Positions 1 to 8,317 of a stretch of DNA of 64,000 nt are shown here, one piece after another (within the stretch, counting starts at the first letter, position 1; each line of letters opens with the position of its first letter). Position numbers and translations under genes: made by a program. The notes below the pieces were generated by a model that saw only the letters and a program-made list of their open reading frames with translations, was not told where the DNA came from and searched no databases. The stretch comes from Streptomyces physcomitrii (GTDB taxonomy: Bacteria > Actinomycetota > Actinomycetes > Streptomycetales > Streptomycetaceae), in contig NZ_JAAWWP010000008.1 of assembly GCF_012273655.1 (NCBI RefSeq), forward strand, positions 1-64,000. The letters are read 5' to 3'.

Positions 1-443
1 CCGACGGCACCCTTCGGACCCGGTGACACCACCCCCCAGGTCATCCCGTCGACAGGGGGACACAGTCATACCGGGCCCGGAGGCCAGCGGCCCTCTTGCA
101 GGACCGCGAAAAAGATAACGGGGGCGGGGTCGCTCCGGTGGTTCGGCGGGAGGGGTTCGGCTGTGGTGGTGGGGCCGGGCGAAGGCGGTTCGGTGCGGGC
201 GGTTCGGCGGTGGGGCCCGTTCAACTGGGCTGCGGAACAGGCCGGTTGAGGACAGCTCGGGGGGCCGGTCCGATCGGACATAGAACGTGGGATGTCCCTC
301 GCGCGGAACGTATAGCCGGTGGGATGGGACGCCAAGAGGCGCGCGACCGGTGGAGTGAGGGGCGGCGCGGGGTGGGGTGAGGGTGTGCGGGGTGGGGCGC
401 GTGTGATGTGCCGTGAGCGCGGCGTGCGGTGTGGGGCGGGCGG
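1..443. other. Left-edge region with no supportable gene
   Basis: No open frame here has a credible start, ribosome binding site or recognisable protein. The frames that stay open on both strands do so because the DNA is extremely GC-rich and contains a degenerate ggttcgg-type repeat around 140-220. The first ~115 bases could in principle hold the tail of a rightward gene lying outside the window, because one forward frame stays open until a stop at about 117, but nothing in it is recognisable. I see no clear terminator. Confidence 0.5.
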
Positions 444-1118
444 TCAGCGCTCGCCGGGGGTGACGAGGCCGGACTCGTAGGCCACGATGACGAGTTGGGC
501 CCGGTCGCGGGCGCCGAGCTTGCCCATGATGCGGCTGACATGGGTCTTGGCGGTGAGCGGACTGAGGCCCAGCGCCTCGGCGATGCCGGTGTTGTTCAGG
601 CCCCGGGCGACGAGGGTGAGCACCTGCCGTTCGCGCTCGGACAGCCCCTCCGGCCCGCCCGCCGCGCCCGTCGGCGCCTCGGGGGCGGAGAGGAAGCGCG
701 CGATCAGCCGGGAGGTCGGTCCGGGCGAGAGCAGCGCCTCCCCGGCGGCCACCGTCCTGATGGCGTCCAGGAGTTCGGCCGGCCGGGTGTCCTTGACCAG
801 GAACCCGGAGGCCCCGGCGCGCAGCGCGTCCACGACATGCTCGTCGGTGTCGTACGTCGTCAGGACCAGCACCCGTACCGCGGCGAGGCTCGCGTCCGCC
901 GCGATGATCCGGGTCGCCTCGATGCCGTCGAGCCCCGGCATCCGGATGTCCATCACGACCAGATCGGCCTTGGTGCCGCGGGCGAGTTCGACCGCCTCGG
1001 TGCCGGTACCGGCCTGCGCCACCACCTCCATGTCCGGCGCCGAGGCGACGAGCATGGCGAAGGCGGCGCGCACCAGGTGCTGGTCGTCGGCGAGCAGCAC
1101 ACGGATGGGGGTGGTCAC
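444..1118 (-). CDS. NarL/LuxR-family two-component response regulator
   Basis: A cytoplasmic DNA-binding response regulator of 224 residues, the usual family length. It begins MTTPIRVLLADDQHLVR, so the acidic pair of the receiver domain is present. The phospho-acceptor lies in the VVMDIRMPGLDG segment near residue 55. The C-terminal 65 residues form a LuxR-type helix-turn-helix (LSERERQVLTLVARGLNN, then TAKTHVSRIMGKL). I chose the GTG at 1118 because it starts exactly at the receiver domain; the open frame continues upstream only through low-complexity DNA. The histidine kinase at 1333-2592 is the obvious partner, transcribed in the same direction just upstream, followed by this gene after a 214-bp gap holding a minisatellite. 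The MMPL transporter further upstream is a plausible target. Confidence 0.9.
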   Translation of the reverse strand: MTTPIRVLLADDQHLVRAAFAMLVASAPDMEVVAQAGTGTEAVELARGTKADLVVMDIRMPGLDGIEATRIIAADASLAAVRVLVLTTYDTDEHVVDALRAGASGFLVKDTRPAELLDAIRTVAAGEALLSPGPTSRLIARFLSAPEAPTGAAGGPEGLSERERQVLTLVARGLNNTGIAEALGLSPLTAKTHVSRIMGKLGARDRAQLVIVAYESGLVTPGER

Positions 1119-1230
1119 GGTCCCTCCACGGGGAGTGCGGCCGGGGAGCGGCTCGGCGGCGTCGAGGCGGGGCGGCGGTCGGCGGCGTCGAGACGGTGCG
1201 GCGGGGCGGGGCGGCCCGCCGGGTCGGGGT

Positions 1231-1284
1231 GGCCGGACAGGACGGGGTGGGCGGACAGGACGGGGTGGCCGGACAGGACGAGGT
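1231..1284. repeat. 18-bp tandem repeat, three units
   Basis: Three consecutive 18-bp units of the form ggccggacaggacggggt occur between the stop of the histidine kinase and the start of the response regulator. Unit 2 has gggc for ggcc and unit 3 has gaggt for ggggt. The array lies in the spacer that the two-gene transcript must cross. It is non-coding by my start choices. Confidence 0.8.
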
Positions 1285-1332
1285 GGCCCGGCGAGGCGGG
1301 GGCTCCCTGGCCCGGCCGGGTGGCGGGCGGGG

Positions 1333-2592
1333 TCATGGGGTGGCGTCCGCCGCGGGGAGGGGCAGGGCGGCGCGGACGGCGAAACCGCCCTCGCTCCGGG
1401 GTCCCGCGGTGAAGGCCCCGCCGACGCTGCGCGCCCTCTCGCGCATGCCCGTGAGCCCGAACCCCCTCCCCTTGCGGGCCAGTTGACCGCCCCGGCCGTC
1501 GTCGGAGACCGCCACATGCAGGGTGCCGTCCGCGGAGTGCAGCTCCACCCGCACCGAGGGGCCGGGCCCCGCGTGCCGTACCGCGTTGGTGAGCGCCTCC
1601 TGCACGATCCGGTAGGCGGTGGCGCCCACCGAGGGCGGGACCCCGTCGGCCCGTACCGACACCTCGACGGTGGCGCCCGCCGTACGCGCCGCACGGGCGA
1701 GGTCGGCGACCCCGTCGAGACCCGGCACCGGGCCGCGGCCACCGCCCGGATCCGAGCGGCGCAGCACCTCCAGGGTGGTCCGCAGCTCCCCGCGGGCGGT
1801 GCGGCAGGTCTCGGCGATGTCCTCCAGGGCGCCGACCACGGCCTTGCGGTCCAGGCGCGCGGGGTCGGCCTCCAGGACGTGGGCGGCGACCGAGGTCTGC
1901 ACGCCGATCAGGGTGATGCTGTGGGCGAGCAGGTCGTGCAGGTCGCGGGCGATGCGCAGCCGCTCCTCGGCGACGCGGCGCCGGGCCTCCTCCTCGCGGG
2001 TGCGCTCGGCCCGTTCGGCGCGCTGCACGAGCGAGGCGACGTACTGCCGGTAGACCCGGACGTCGATGCCGAGGAAGAGCATGGCGAGGATCCAGCCCGA
2101 GATGCGCAGCAGTTGCAGGCCCTCGTGGGCGTTGTTCGCGCTGACGACCGCCACCACCAGGGTGAGCACGCCGAGGGCGACGAAGAGGGTGCGCAGCGGC
2201 CTGCCGGTGACGGCGACCGTGTAGAGGATCACGCAGGTCTGGAACATCGAGGCCGCGTGGGAGTTGTCCATCGCGTGGTACGGCGCCACGCAGGCGACCA
2301 GCCCGGCCACCGCGAGCACCGGCCGCTGCCGCCGGACCGCGATCAGCAGGGCACTGGCGAGGAGCAGCACCCAGCCGAGCGCGTCCGGGCGGCGTCCCGA
2401 GTCGCCCAGCGTGCCGAGCAGGACGGAGAGCACACAGGCCGCCAGCGCGAGGAGGCAGTCGTTGCGCAGCCGGTGCGGGGCGCTCATCGGCTCCCGGGTG
2501 GCGACGGCGAGGATCCGCTCGGTCAGCCGCGGCCCGGCGCCCGGTGCCTTCGGGGGATCGTCCACGACGTCCGCATGGTCCACATCGTCCAC
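1333..2592 (-). CDS. NarL-type sensor histidine kinase
   Basis: A membrane sensor kinase of 419 residues. The N-terminal 35-170 region is hydrophobic, with four to six membrane segments, followed by a short coiled coil rich in Glu and Arg. The HisKA_3 phosphoacceptor helix reads ERLRIARDLHDLLAHSI. The HATPase_c domain shows AYRIVQEALTNAVRHA (N box) and a glycine-rich VSDDGRGG / GFGLTGMRERA stretch. The GTG at 2592 has GGAAG eight bases upstream. An internal ATG at 2487 would give 384 residues and is the alternative start. It pairs with the response regulator downstream. The sensed signal cannot be read from the sequence. Confidence 0.88.
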   Translation of the reverse strand: MDDVDHADVVDDPPKAPGAGPRLTERILAVATREPMSAPHRLRNDCLLALAACVLSVLLGTLGDSGRRPDALGWVLLLASALLIAVRRQRPVLAVAGLVACVAPYHAMDNSHAASMFQTCVILYTVAVTGRPLRTLFVALGVLTLVVAVVSANNAHEGLQLLRISGWILAMLFLGIDVRVYRQYVASLVQRAERAERTREEEARRRVAEERLRIARDLHDLLAHSITLIGVQTSVAAHVLEADPARLDRKAVVGALEDIAETCRTARGELRTTLEVLRRSDPGGGRGPVPGLDGVADLARAARTAGATVEVSVRADGVPPSVGATAYRIVQEALTNAVRHAGPGPSVRVELHSADGTLHVAVSDDGRGGQLARKGRGFGLTGMRERARSVGGAFTAGPRSEGGFAVRAALPLPAADATP

Positions 2593-2611
2593 GGGGTCAT
2601 CTTCCGTCAGA

Positions 2612-2672
2612 GGGTTCGTCCGGTTCGGGGCGGGGGTTCGTCCGGTTCGGTCCCGGGGTTCGTCCGGTTCGG
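2612..2672. repeat. 22-bp-period direct repeats upstream of the kinase gene
   Basis: Three exact copies of gggttcgtccggttcgg start at 2612, 2634 and 2656, a perfect 22-bp period. They lie immediately upstream of the histidine kinase start, in a 380-bp stretch (2593-2975) that also contains looser repeats of cagcgggtgggt near 2680-2760 and of cagcgggccg near 2880-2990. Two helical turns would place all copies on one DNA face, so protein binding is possible. Replication slippage is the simpler explanation. Confidence 0.75.
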
Positions 2673-2975
2673 TACTGGGTTGCAGCGGGTGGGTTTCGTG
2701 GTTCCAGCGGGTGGGTCCGCGGCTCCCGTAGGCGGTAGGTGGGTCCGTGCTTCCAGCGGGTGCGGGGCGTACGGGAGTTGAGGAGGTCGCGGGAGGTGGG
2801 AGGGCCGTCCCCGGGCGGTCGGTGGCGCACCCCGGGACGGCCCGGCGGCGGGTCAGCCGCCTGCCGGGACGGCCCGGGGAGTCGTCGTACGGATCACCGG
2901 GCCGACGGTACGGATCGCCGGGCCGAGGCGCGGACCAGCGGGCCGCCGCACGGACCAGCGGGCCGAGGCTCGGGA

Positions 2976-5060
2976 TCAGCGGGCCGCCGCGCCCGCGGTC
3001 TCGGGTTCGCGGGGCGGGTCCGCCTGCCGGGGCGGCTTCGAGAGGGCGCCCGGCCACCAGAGCTTCCGGCCGAGCAGCAGGCTCGCCGAGGTCACCAGAT
3101 AGGTGCGCACCAGGAAGGTGTCGAGCAGCACGCCGACCGCGATCACGAAGCCGAGTTCGACCAGTTGCACCATCGGCATGCTGGTGAGCACGGCGAAGGT
3201 CGCGGCGAGCACCAGGCCCGCGGAGGCGATGACGGCCCCGGTGGTGCGCAGCGCGGTGAGCGCGGCGGCGGCGGGTTCGGCGCCGCCCAGCGACTCCTCC
3301 CGCATCCGGTGCATCAGGAAGATCCCGTAGTCCACCCCGAGCGCGACCAGGAAGACGAAGGAGAGCAGGCCGAGCCCCGGATCGGTGCCGCCGAAGCCGA
3401 ACAGCGGCCCGAAGACGAGCCCCGCGATGCCGAGCGAGGCGCCCCAGACACCGACCACCGCGACGGTCAGCAGCACCGGGGCGACCAGCGAGCGCAGCAG
3501 CACCGTCAGGATCAGCAGCACGGAGAGGAGGACGAGCGGGACGACGATGCGGGTGTCCCTGGCGTTGGTCTCCGTCAGGTCGATCTGCTCGGCGCTCGGG
3601 CCGCCGACATAGGAGCCGTCGAGGGTGTCCCGCAGCCGTTCGATGGTCCTGGTCTCGGCCGGGCTCTGCGGCGCGCCCTCGGCGACCACGGAGATCTCGG
3701 TCCACCCCTGGCCCGCCCGGGTCGTCCTGGCGGTGTCGACGCCCTCGGTGGCGCGGATCTCGCGCAGTGAGCGCTCAGCCCGCCCGCTCGGGGTGAGCAC
3801 GGTGACGGGCTGGGTGCTGTGCTCGGGGTAGGCCTCGGCGAGCGTCCGCATCGCGGTGACCGCCTGCGGCCGTTCGGTGAAGGAGTCCTCCTGCTTGAGC
3901 TCGCCGGGAAGTGCGAAGGCGCCGAGGGCGAGCGCGCCGAGCAGGGCGCCCCCGGTGGCCAGCACGGCGAGCGGGCGCCGCCCGGCCGAGGAGCCCATCG
4001 CGGCGAAGAGGCCGCGCCGCTCCTTCGGCCGGCTGCCGAAGGCGGGCACCAGCGGCCAGAACACCCGGCGGCCGAGCAGGACAAGGAGCGCGGGCAGCAG
4101 CGTCACCATCGCGACCAGCGCGCAGAGCACCCCGACGGTGCCGAGCGGGCCCATGCCGCGGCTGCTGTTGAGGTCCGCGGCGAGCAGGCAGAGCAGCCCC
4201 GCCGCCACGGTGCCGGAGGAGGCGAGCACGGCGGGTCCGCAGCCGCGCAGGGCCGCCCGCATCGCCTCCTGAGGGCGCTCGAAGCGGCGCAGTTCCTCGC
4301 GGTAGCGGGAGACGAGCAGCAGGGCGTAGTCGGTACCGGCGCCGAAGACGAGGATCGTCATCACGCCCGAACTCTGACCGCTGATCGGGGTGCCGAGGAA
4401 CTGGTGGAGGCCGTAGGCGACCGCCATCGACAGGAAGTCCGCGATTCCGGCGACGACCAGCGGGACCAGCCAGAGGAAGGGGCTGCGGTAGATGAGGATG
4501 AGCAGCAGCGCGACGACGGCGACCGTGGTGTAGAGCAGCGGGCCGCCCAGGGAGGTGTAGACCTCGGCGGCGTCGGTCGCCAGCGCCCCCGGGCCGCTGA
4601 CGTCGACGCTCAGCCCGTCACCGCCCTCGGTGATCTTCCGCACCCCGTGGACGAAGTCGTCGCGCGCCTCCTCGTCCGTACCCGGCGCGGTACTGCCGAC
4701 CGGGTACATCAGCGTGGCGCCGTCCTTCGACGGCACCGGCCCGGGCCTGCCGGTCAGCTCGAAGGTCTCCGCGATCCGCTCGACCTGCCCGGCGGCCCGA
4801 TCCCGGTCGGCCGCGGTCAGTCCGCCCTCGCGGTGGTAGACGAGCACCAGCCGGGTGGTCTCGCCGCCGGGCAGCCGGTCCTGCATCTCGGCCACCTGCG
4901 TCGAGTCGGCGCTCGCGGGCAGGTAGTCGACGGCACGGTCGCGCTGCACGTCGGCCAGCTTGCCGCCGAAGGGCCCGAGCACGGCCAGCGCGGCCACCCA
5001 CAGGCCGAGGACCACCCAGGGCACGGCCCGGCGTCGTGAACTGTTCTTCGCGGCCCCCAT
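2976..5060 (-). CDS. MMPL-family (RND-type) membrane transporter
   Basis: A 694-residue polytopic inner-membrane protein of the MMPL/RND type, with two homologous halves each consisting of a large extracytoplasmic loop and a cluster of about five membrane spans. The conserved membrane motifs are visible: SSGVMTILVFGAGTDYALLL in the first half and LLSFVFLVALGVDYGIFLMH in the second, each carrying the Asp-Tyr pair. The start is the ATG at 5060, preceded by GGAGG at good spacing; it begins MGAAKNSSRRRAVPW. Family members export lipids, pigments or lipophilic compounds using the proton gradient. The substrate here is unknown. The neighbouring NarL pair in the same orientation suggests joint transcription or regulation. 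Confidence 0.88.
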   Translation of the reverse strand: MGAAKNSSRRRAVPWVVLGLWVAALAVLGPFGGKLADVQRDRAVDYLPASADSTQVAEMQDRLPGGETTRLVLVYHREGGLTAADRDRAAGQVERIAETFELTGRPGPVPSKDGATLMYPVGSTAPGTDEEARDDFVHGVRKITEGGDGLSVDVSGPGALATDAAEVYTSLGGPLLYTTVAVVALLLILIYRSPFLWLVPLVVAGIADFLSMAVAYGLHQFLGTPISGQSSGVMTILVFGAGTDYALLLVSRYREELRRFERPQEAMRAALRGCGPAVLASSGTVAAGLLCLLAADLNSSRGMGPLGTVGVLCALVAMVTLLPALLVLLGRRVFWPLVPAFGSRPKERRGLFAAMGSSAGRRPLAVLATGGALLGALALGAFALPGELKQEDSFTERPQAVTAMRTLAEAYPEHSTQPVTVLTPSGRAERSLREIRATEGVDTARTTRAGQGWTEISVVAEGAPQSPAETRTIERLRDTLDGSYVGGPSAEQIDLTETNARDTRIVVPLVLLSVLLILTVLLRSLVAPVLLTVAVVGVWGASLGIAGLVFGPLFGFGGTDPGLGLLSFVFLVALGVDYGIFLMHRMREESLGGAEPAAAALTALRTTGAVIASAGLVLAATFAVLTSMPMVQLVELGFVIAVGVLLDTFLVRTYLVTSASLLLGRKLWWPGALSKPPRQADPPREPETAGAAAR

Positions 5061-5183
5061 GGTGCGGGCCTCCCTCCACCCTGGCGGACTCGGACCCGTC
5101 CAGCCTCCCGGCCCCCGCACGCCGATTCCTCGGGCTTGAGAGCGAGTACGGGCGTACTACGGGGGTGGGCCGAAGGGCGCCGG

Positions 5184-5199
5184 TACTCCCTGGGGAGTA
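5184..5199. promoter_or_regulatory. Inverted repeat upstream of the MMPL gene
   Basis: The sequence tactcc-ctgg-ggagta is a perfect 6-bp inverted repeat about 125 bp upstream of the MMPL start. A second small symmetric element, gtacgggcgtac, lies about 35 bp closer to the gene. Such symmetric sites would suit a dimeric LuxR-type regulator like the one encoded nearby. This is inference. Confidence 0.4.
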
Positions 5200-5220
5200 A
5201 GGCGGGAGGGGAACGGCGAC

Positions 5221-5292
5221 GGGTGCCGGGGCGGCGGCGCGTGCCGCGTCCACCACGGGTGCCGGGGCGGCGGCGCGTGCCGCGTCCGCCGC
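5221..5292. repeat. 36-bp direct repeat, two units
   Basis: Two adjacent 36-bp units beginning gggtgccggggcggcggc occur just beyond the end of the TerB-like gene. They differ only in the last few bases (caccac versus cgccgc). They lie between that gene's stop and the MMPL promoter region. Confidence 0.8.
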
Positions 5293-5316
5293 GGGCGCGG
5301 GGGCGAAGGCGCCGGG

Positions 5317-6012
5317 TCAGGACGGGGTGCGGGCGGCGGTGAGCAGTCGTTCGACCTCGTCGGTGGTGATGGTCAGCGACTTGCCCACGGCACCGAGCAC
5401 ATCGCGCTCGGCCGGGGTGTACGGCCCGTCCGCGAGGGCGATCCGGGCGCCTTCGAGGAGGATCGACTCCCGGCCCGGCGCGGCGAGGAAGGGCGTCAAC
5501 GGGGCCAGCGCCTCGTGGAGTTCCACCGAGAGGCTCGCGCAGCCGTCGTCGCAGCCCCGGCTCATCGCGCCGGTCTCGGCGGTGAGCGCCTCGACGAGTG
5601 CGGTGAGCTGCAGGGCCGTGCAGTTCTCCACCCCGGCGTCGTTCAGGGCCCGAACGGCGGCCTCCAGGGCGGGAGTCGAGGTCCCCCCGGCGGCGAGTGT
5701 GGACAGGGTGACGGTGTGCACGGCGTCCCGCAGCATGGCCGTCAGCCGGTGGGTCGTCGGATGGTCGAGCACCTCGGTACGGAACTGCTCCATGCACGCC
5801 GCGCACTCGATCACCGGACCGCTGCGCCCCCGCGGCAGCGTCGGGATGCCCAGCACGGCGATGAAGCGGCGGCCCGTCCGGCGCTGATAGTTCCGGTCCC
5901 CGCCGCAGCCGGGACAGAAGAACTCGCCGTCACCCACCGTATTCCAGACGGTGTGCGTCCCGACGAGGCGAGAGATCAGCTCGGCAGGGGCTCGTCCCCG
6001 TCCTGGCAGCAC
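5317..6012 (-). CDS. TerB-like (tellurite-resistance-family) zinc-ribbon protein
   Basis: A protein of about 231 residues with two parts. The N-terminal ~75 residues form a zinc-ribbon-like region with FFCPGCGGDRNY and, later, IECAACMEQF. The remainder is helical and resembles the TerB tellurite-resistance domain (acidic helices, for example DGPYTPAERDVLGAVGK near the C-terminus). The GTG at 6012 has GGAGG five bases upstream and is preferred over the GTG at 6018, which overlaps that Shine-Dalgarno sequence. No membrane segment is present. Streptomycetes carry such proteins widely. The function is unknown; TerB homologues are associated with metal or membrane stress. Confidence 0.75.
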   Translation of the reverse strand: MLPGRGRAPAELISRLVGTHTVWNTVGDGEFFCPGCGGDRNYQRRTGRRFIAVLGIPTLPRGRSGPVIECAACMEQFRTEVLDHPTTHRLTAMLRDAVHTVTLSTLAAGGTSTPALEAAVRALNDAGVENCTALQLTALVEALTAETGAMSRGCDDGCASLSVELHEALAPLTPFLAAPGRESILLEGARIALADGPYTPAERDVLGAVGKSLTITTDEVERLLTAARTPS

Positions 6013-6192
6013 GTCCACCTCCGTAACACCGCGAACACGCTCCCTTGCGCTCCGCTGCGACGCGCCGACTCCGCCCGGCGGATGATCCGCATGCCGAGAT
6101 GACGCGCTGGCGTGATGTTAGCCACACCACCCAGTCGGCGTCAGCCCCTTGGGCCGAGAGCTGGCCGAGACCTGCCCGGCGGGCACCCCGTC

Positions 6193-6219
6193 CCCCGGGC
6201 GTCACAGGGACGCCCGGGG
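6193..6219 (-). terminator. Probable terminator of leuA
   Basis: A perfect 11-bp stem, ccccgggcgtc / gacgcccgggg, with a 5-base loop (acagg) lies 16 bp beyond the leuA stop. No U-tract follows, as is common for streptomycete terminators. Confidence 0.75.
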
Positions 6220-6234
6220 CCCCGAAGCCGCGGG

Positions 6235-8022
6235 TCAGCCGCCGTTCCGGGCCGCGCGGTTGACCGCGGAGACCACTGCCTTCAGGGAGGCGCGTGTCGT
6301 ATTCGCGTCGATGCCGATACCCCAGAGCACCTTGTCGCCGATCGCGCACTCGATGTACGAGGCGGCCAGCGCCGAAGCGCCCTCGCTCATCGTGTGCTCC
6401 TGGTAGTCCAGCAGCCGTACGTCGATGCCGATCGACTGCAGTGCGTCGAAGAAGGCGGAGATCGGACCGTTGCCCGTACCGCTCAGCACCGTGTGCGCGC
6501 CGTCGACCTCGGCCTCGACGGTCAGGGTGTCGGCACCGCCGCCGCTCGTGCCGCTGGTGGCCTGGCCGCCGTCGCGTACCTGGATGCGGCCCCAGGGGTT
6601 GTCCGGGTTGGGCAGGTACTCGTCCTGGAAGACGGACCAGATGGCCCCCGGGGTGACCTCGCCGCCCTCGGCGTCCGTCTTCGCCTGGATGATCCGGGAG
6701 AACTCGATCTGCATCCGCCGGGGCAGGTCCAGATGGTGGTCGTTCTTGAGGACGTAGGCCACACCGCCCTTGCCGGACTGCGAGTTGACCCGGATCACGG
6801 CCTCGTAGGAACGCCCCACGTCCTTCGGGTCGATCGGCAGGTAGGGGACCGCCCACTCGATGTCGTCGACCGTCCTGCCCGCCGCCGCGGCGCGGCGCTC
6901 CATCGCCTCGAAGCCCTTCTTGATGGCGTCCTGGTGGGAGCCGGAGAAGGCGGTGTAGACGAGGTCGCCCGCGTAGGGGTGGCGCGGGTGCACCTCCATC
7001 TGCGTGCAGTACTCGGCGGCGCGGCGGATCTCGTCGATGTCGGAGAAGTCGATCTGCGGGTCCACGCCCTGCGAGAACAGGTTCATGCCCAGGGTGACCA
7101 GGTCGACGTTGCCGGTCCGCTCGCCCTGGCCGAACAGGCAGCCCTCGACGCGGTCGGCGCCCGCCATCACCGCGAGTTCGGCGGCGGCCACCGCGGTGCC
7201 CCGGTCGTTGTGGGGGTGCGCCGAGAGGCAGACGAACTCACGCCGGCTCAGATTGCGCGACATCCACTCGAAGCGGTCCGCGTGCGTGGAGGGCGTCGAA
7301 CGCTCCACGGTGGCGGGCAGGTTGAGGATGATCTCGCGGCCCGCCTCGGGCTGCCAGACGTCCATCACCCCCTCGCAGACCTCCAGCGCGAAGTCCAGCT
7401 CGGTGTCGGTGAAGATCTCGGGGCTGTACTGGTACCCGAACTCGGTCCGCTCGTCGAGCAGCTTCTCCGCGTACTCCATGACCAGCCGCGTCCCGTCCAC
7501 GGCGATCTGCCGGACCTGGTCCCGGGAGCCCCGGAAAACCACCTCGCGCCAGACCGGAGCGGTGGCGTTGTACAGGTGCACCGTCGCCCGGCGCGCGCCC
7601 TTCAGCGATTCCACGGTGCGCTCGATGAGTTCCTCGCGCGCCTGCGTCAGGACCGAGATCGTCACGTCCTCGGGGATCGCCTCGTCCTCGATGACGGAGC
7701 GGACGAAGTCGAAGTCCGTCTGCCCGGAGGAGGGGAAGCCGACCTCGATCTCCTTGTAGCCCATGCGTACGAGCAGATCGAACATCTCCCGCTTGCGTAC
7801 GGGCGACATGGGGTCGATCAGCGCCTGGTTGCCGTCGCGCAGATCGGTGGACAGCCAGCGCGGGGCCTTGGTGATGCGCCGCTCGGGCCAGGTTCGGTCG
7901 GCGATGTCCACGGCCTCGTAACCGCGGTACTTGTGGATCGGCATCGCGGTGGGCTGCTGGAAGTGGTGCGCGGTGGTGAGCGGCGTACGACGACCGACGG
8001 GCTGGTCAGCGGGGTTCGACAT
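6235..8022 (-). CDS. leuA: 2-isopropylmalate synthase
   Basis: Catalyses the first committed step of leucine biosynthesis, condensing acetyl-CoA with 2-ketoisovalerate in the cytoplasm. It has 595 residues. The actinobacterial long-form N-terminus leads into WLSTDLRDGNQALIDPMSP, the metal-binding start of the TIM barrel. LSAHPHNDRGTAVAAAELA carries the HxH metal ligands, and GNVDLVTLGMNLFSQG follows. The C-terminal LeuA allosteric dimerisation domain ends in ALAASYIECAIGDKVLWGIG, which normally binds leucine for feedback inhibition. The ATG at 8022 has GAGGAG about ten bases upstream. Expression is probably controlled by the leader at 8023-8159. It is transcribed alone and followed by a strong hairpin. 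Confidence 0.96.
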   Translation of the reverse strand: MSNPADQPVGRRTPLTTAHHFQQPTAMPIHKYRGYEAVDIADRTWPERRITKAPRWLSTDLRDGNQALIDPMSPVRKREMFDLLVRMGYKEIEVGFPSSGQTDFDFVRSVIEDEAIPEDVTISVLTQAREELIERTVESLKGARRATVHLYNATAPVWREVVFRGSRDQVRQIAVDGTRLVMEYAEKLLDERTEFGYQYSPEIFTDTELDFALEVCEGVMDVWQPEAGREIILNLPATVERSTPSTHADRFEWMSRNLSRREFVCLSAHPHNDRGTAVAAAELAVMAGADRVEGCLFGQGERTGNVDLVTLGMNLFSQGVDPQIDFSDIDEIRRAAEYCTQMEVHPRHPYAGDLVYTAFSGSHQDAIKKGFEAMERRAAAAGRTVDDIEWAVPYLPIDPKDVGRSYEAVIRVNSQSGKGGVAYVLKNDHHLDLPRRMQIEFSRIIQAKTDAEGGEVTPGAIWSVFQDEYLPNPDNPWGRIQVRDGGQATSGTSGGGADTLTVEAEVDGAHTVLSGTGNGPISAFFDALQSIGIDVRLLDYQEHTMSEGASALAASYIECAIGDKVLWGIGIDANTTRASLKAVVSAVNRAARNGG

Positions 8023-8057
8023 GATGCGTGGGGCTCCTCATTGGTCCACAGGGGGCC

Positions 8058-8130
8058 GGCCGACGGGTCGTAGCGCAACACCGAACTCCGCGGGGAGGGG
8101 GTCGGCCTCGACTACAGGCCCTCGCCGCGG
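8058..8130 (-). promoter_or_regulatory. leuA leader RNA with alternative pairings
   Basis: Downstream of the leader-peptide Leu codons the RNA can fold in two ways. The codons near the end of the leader (8119-8130) are complementary to ccgcggggagggg at 8088-8100. Separately, gtcggcc at 8101-8107 pairs with ggccgac at 8058-8064. Ribosome stalling on the Leu codons would choose between them. No U-tract terminator is visible, so control may act on translation of leuA rather than on transcription. A leucine-responsive RNA element upstream of actinobacterial leuA has been proposed in the literature as I recall it; the pairing described here is read from this sequence. Confidence 0.6.
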
Positions 8131-8159
8131 CAGCTAAGGAGAAGCAGCCCAAAACGCAT
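8112..8159 (-). CDS. leuL: leuA leader peptide
   Basis: A 15-residue open frame, MRFGLLLLSCRGEGL, with four consecutive Leu codons (CTG CTT CTC CTT). Its stop lies 90 bases upstream of leuA, and it is too short for ordinary gene calling. The Leu run, the position and the downstream pairing sequences make it a ribosome-stalling sensor of leucyl-tRNA. A possible -10 element (tacagt) ends nine bases before the ATG and there is no Shine-Dalgarno sequence, so the transcript may be leaderless. Confidence 0.8.
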   Translation of the reverse strand: MRFGLLLLSCRGEGL

Positions 8160-8317
8160 GATGGCTGCACTGTAACCGAACGGTGCCGCCGCAAGGCGAT
8201 GCGTTTCAGTATGCGGGACTGCCGCCACGTAAAGGCCATCGCGTGAGTTATCACTCCATTTCGCCAATCTTCTTCGCTTCTGGTGACTGAACCACCACTC
8301 ACTGTCACAGTCCTTGT

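Noticed and set aside
96..443. Forward and reverse open frames at the left edge
   Set aside because: Protein composition is Gly/Arg/Pro noise of very GC-rich DNA, no ribosome site and no recognisable domain.
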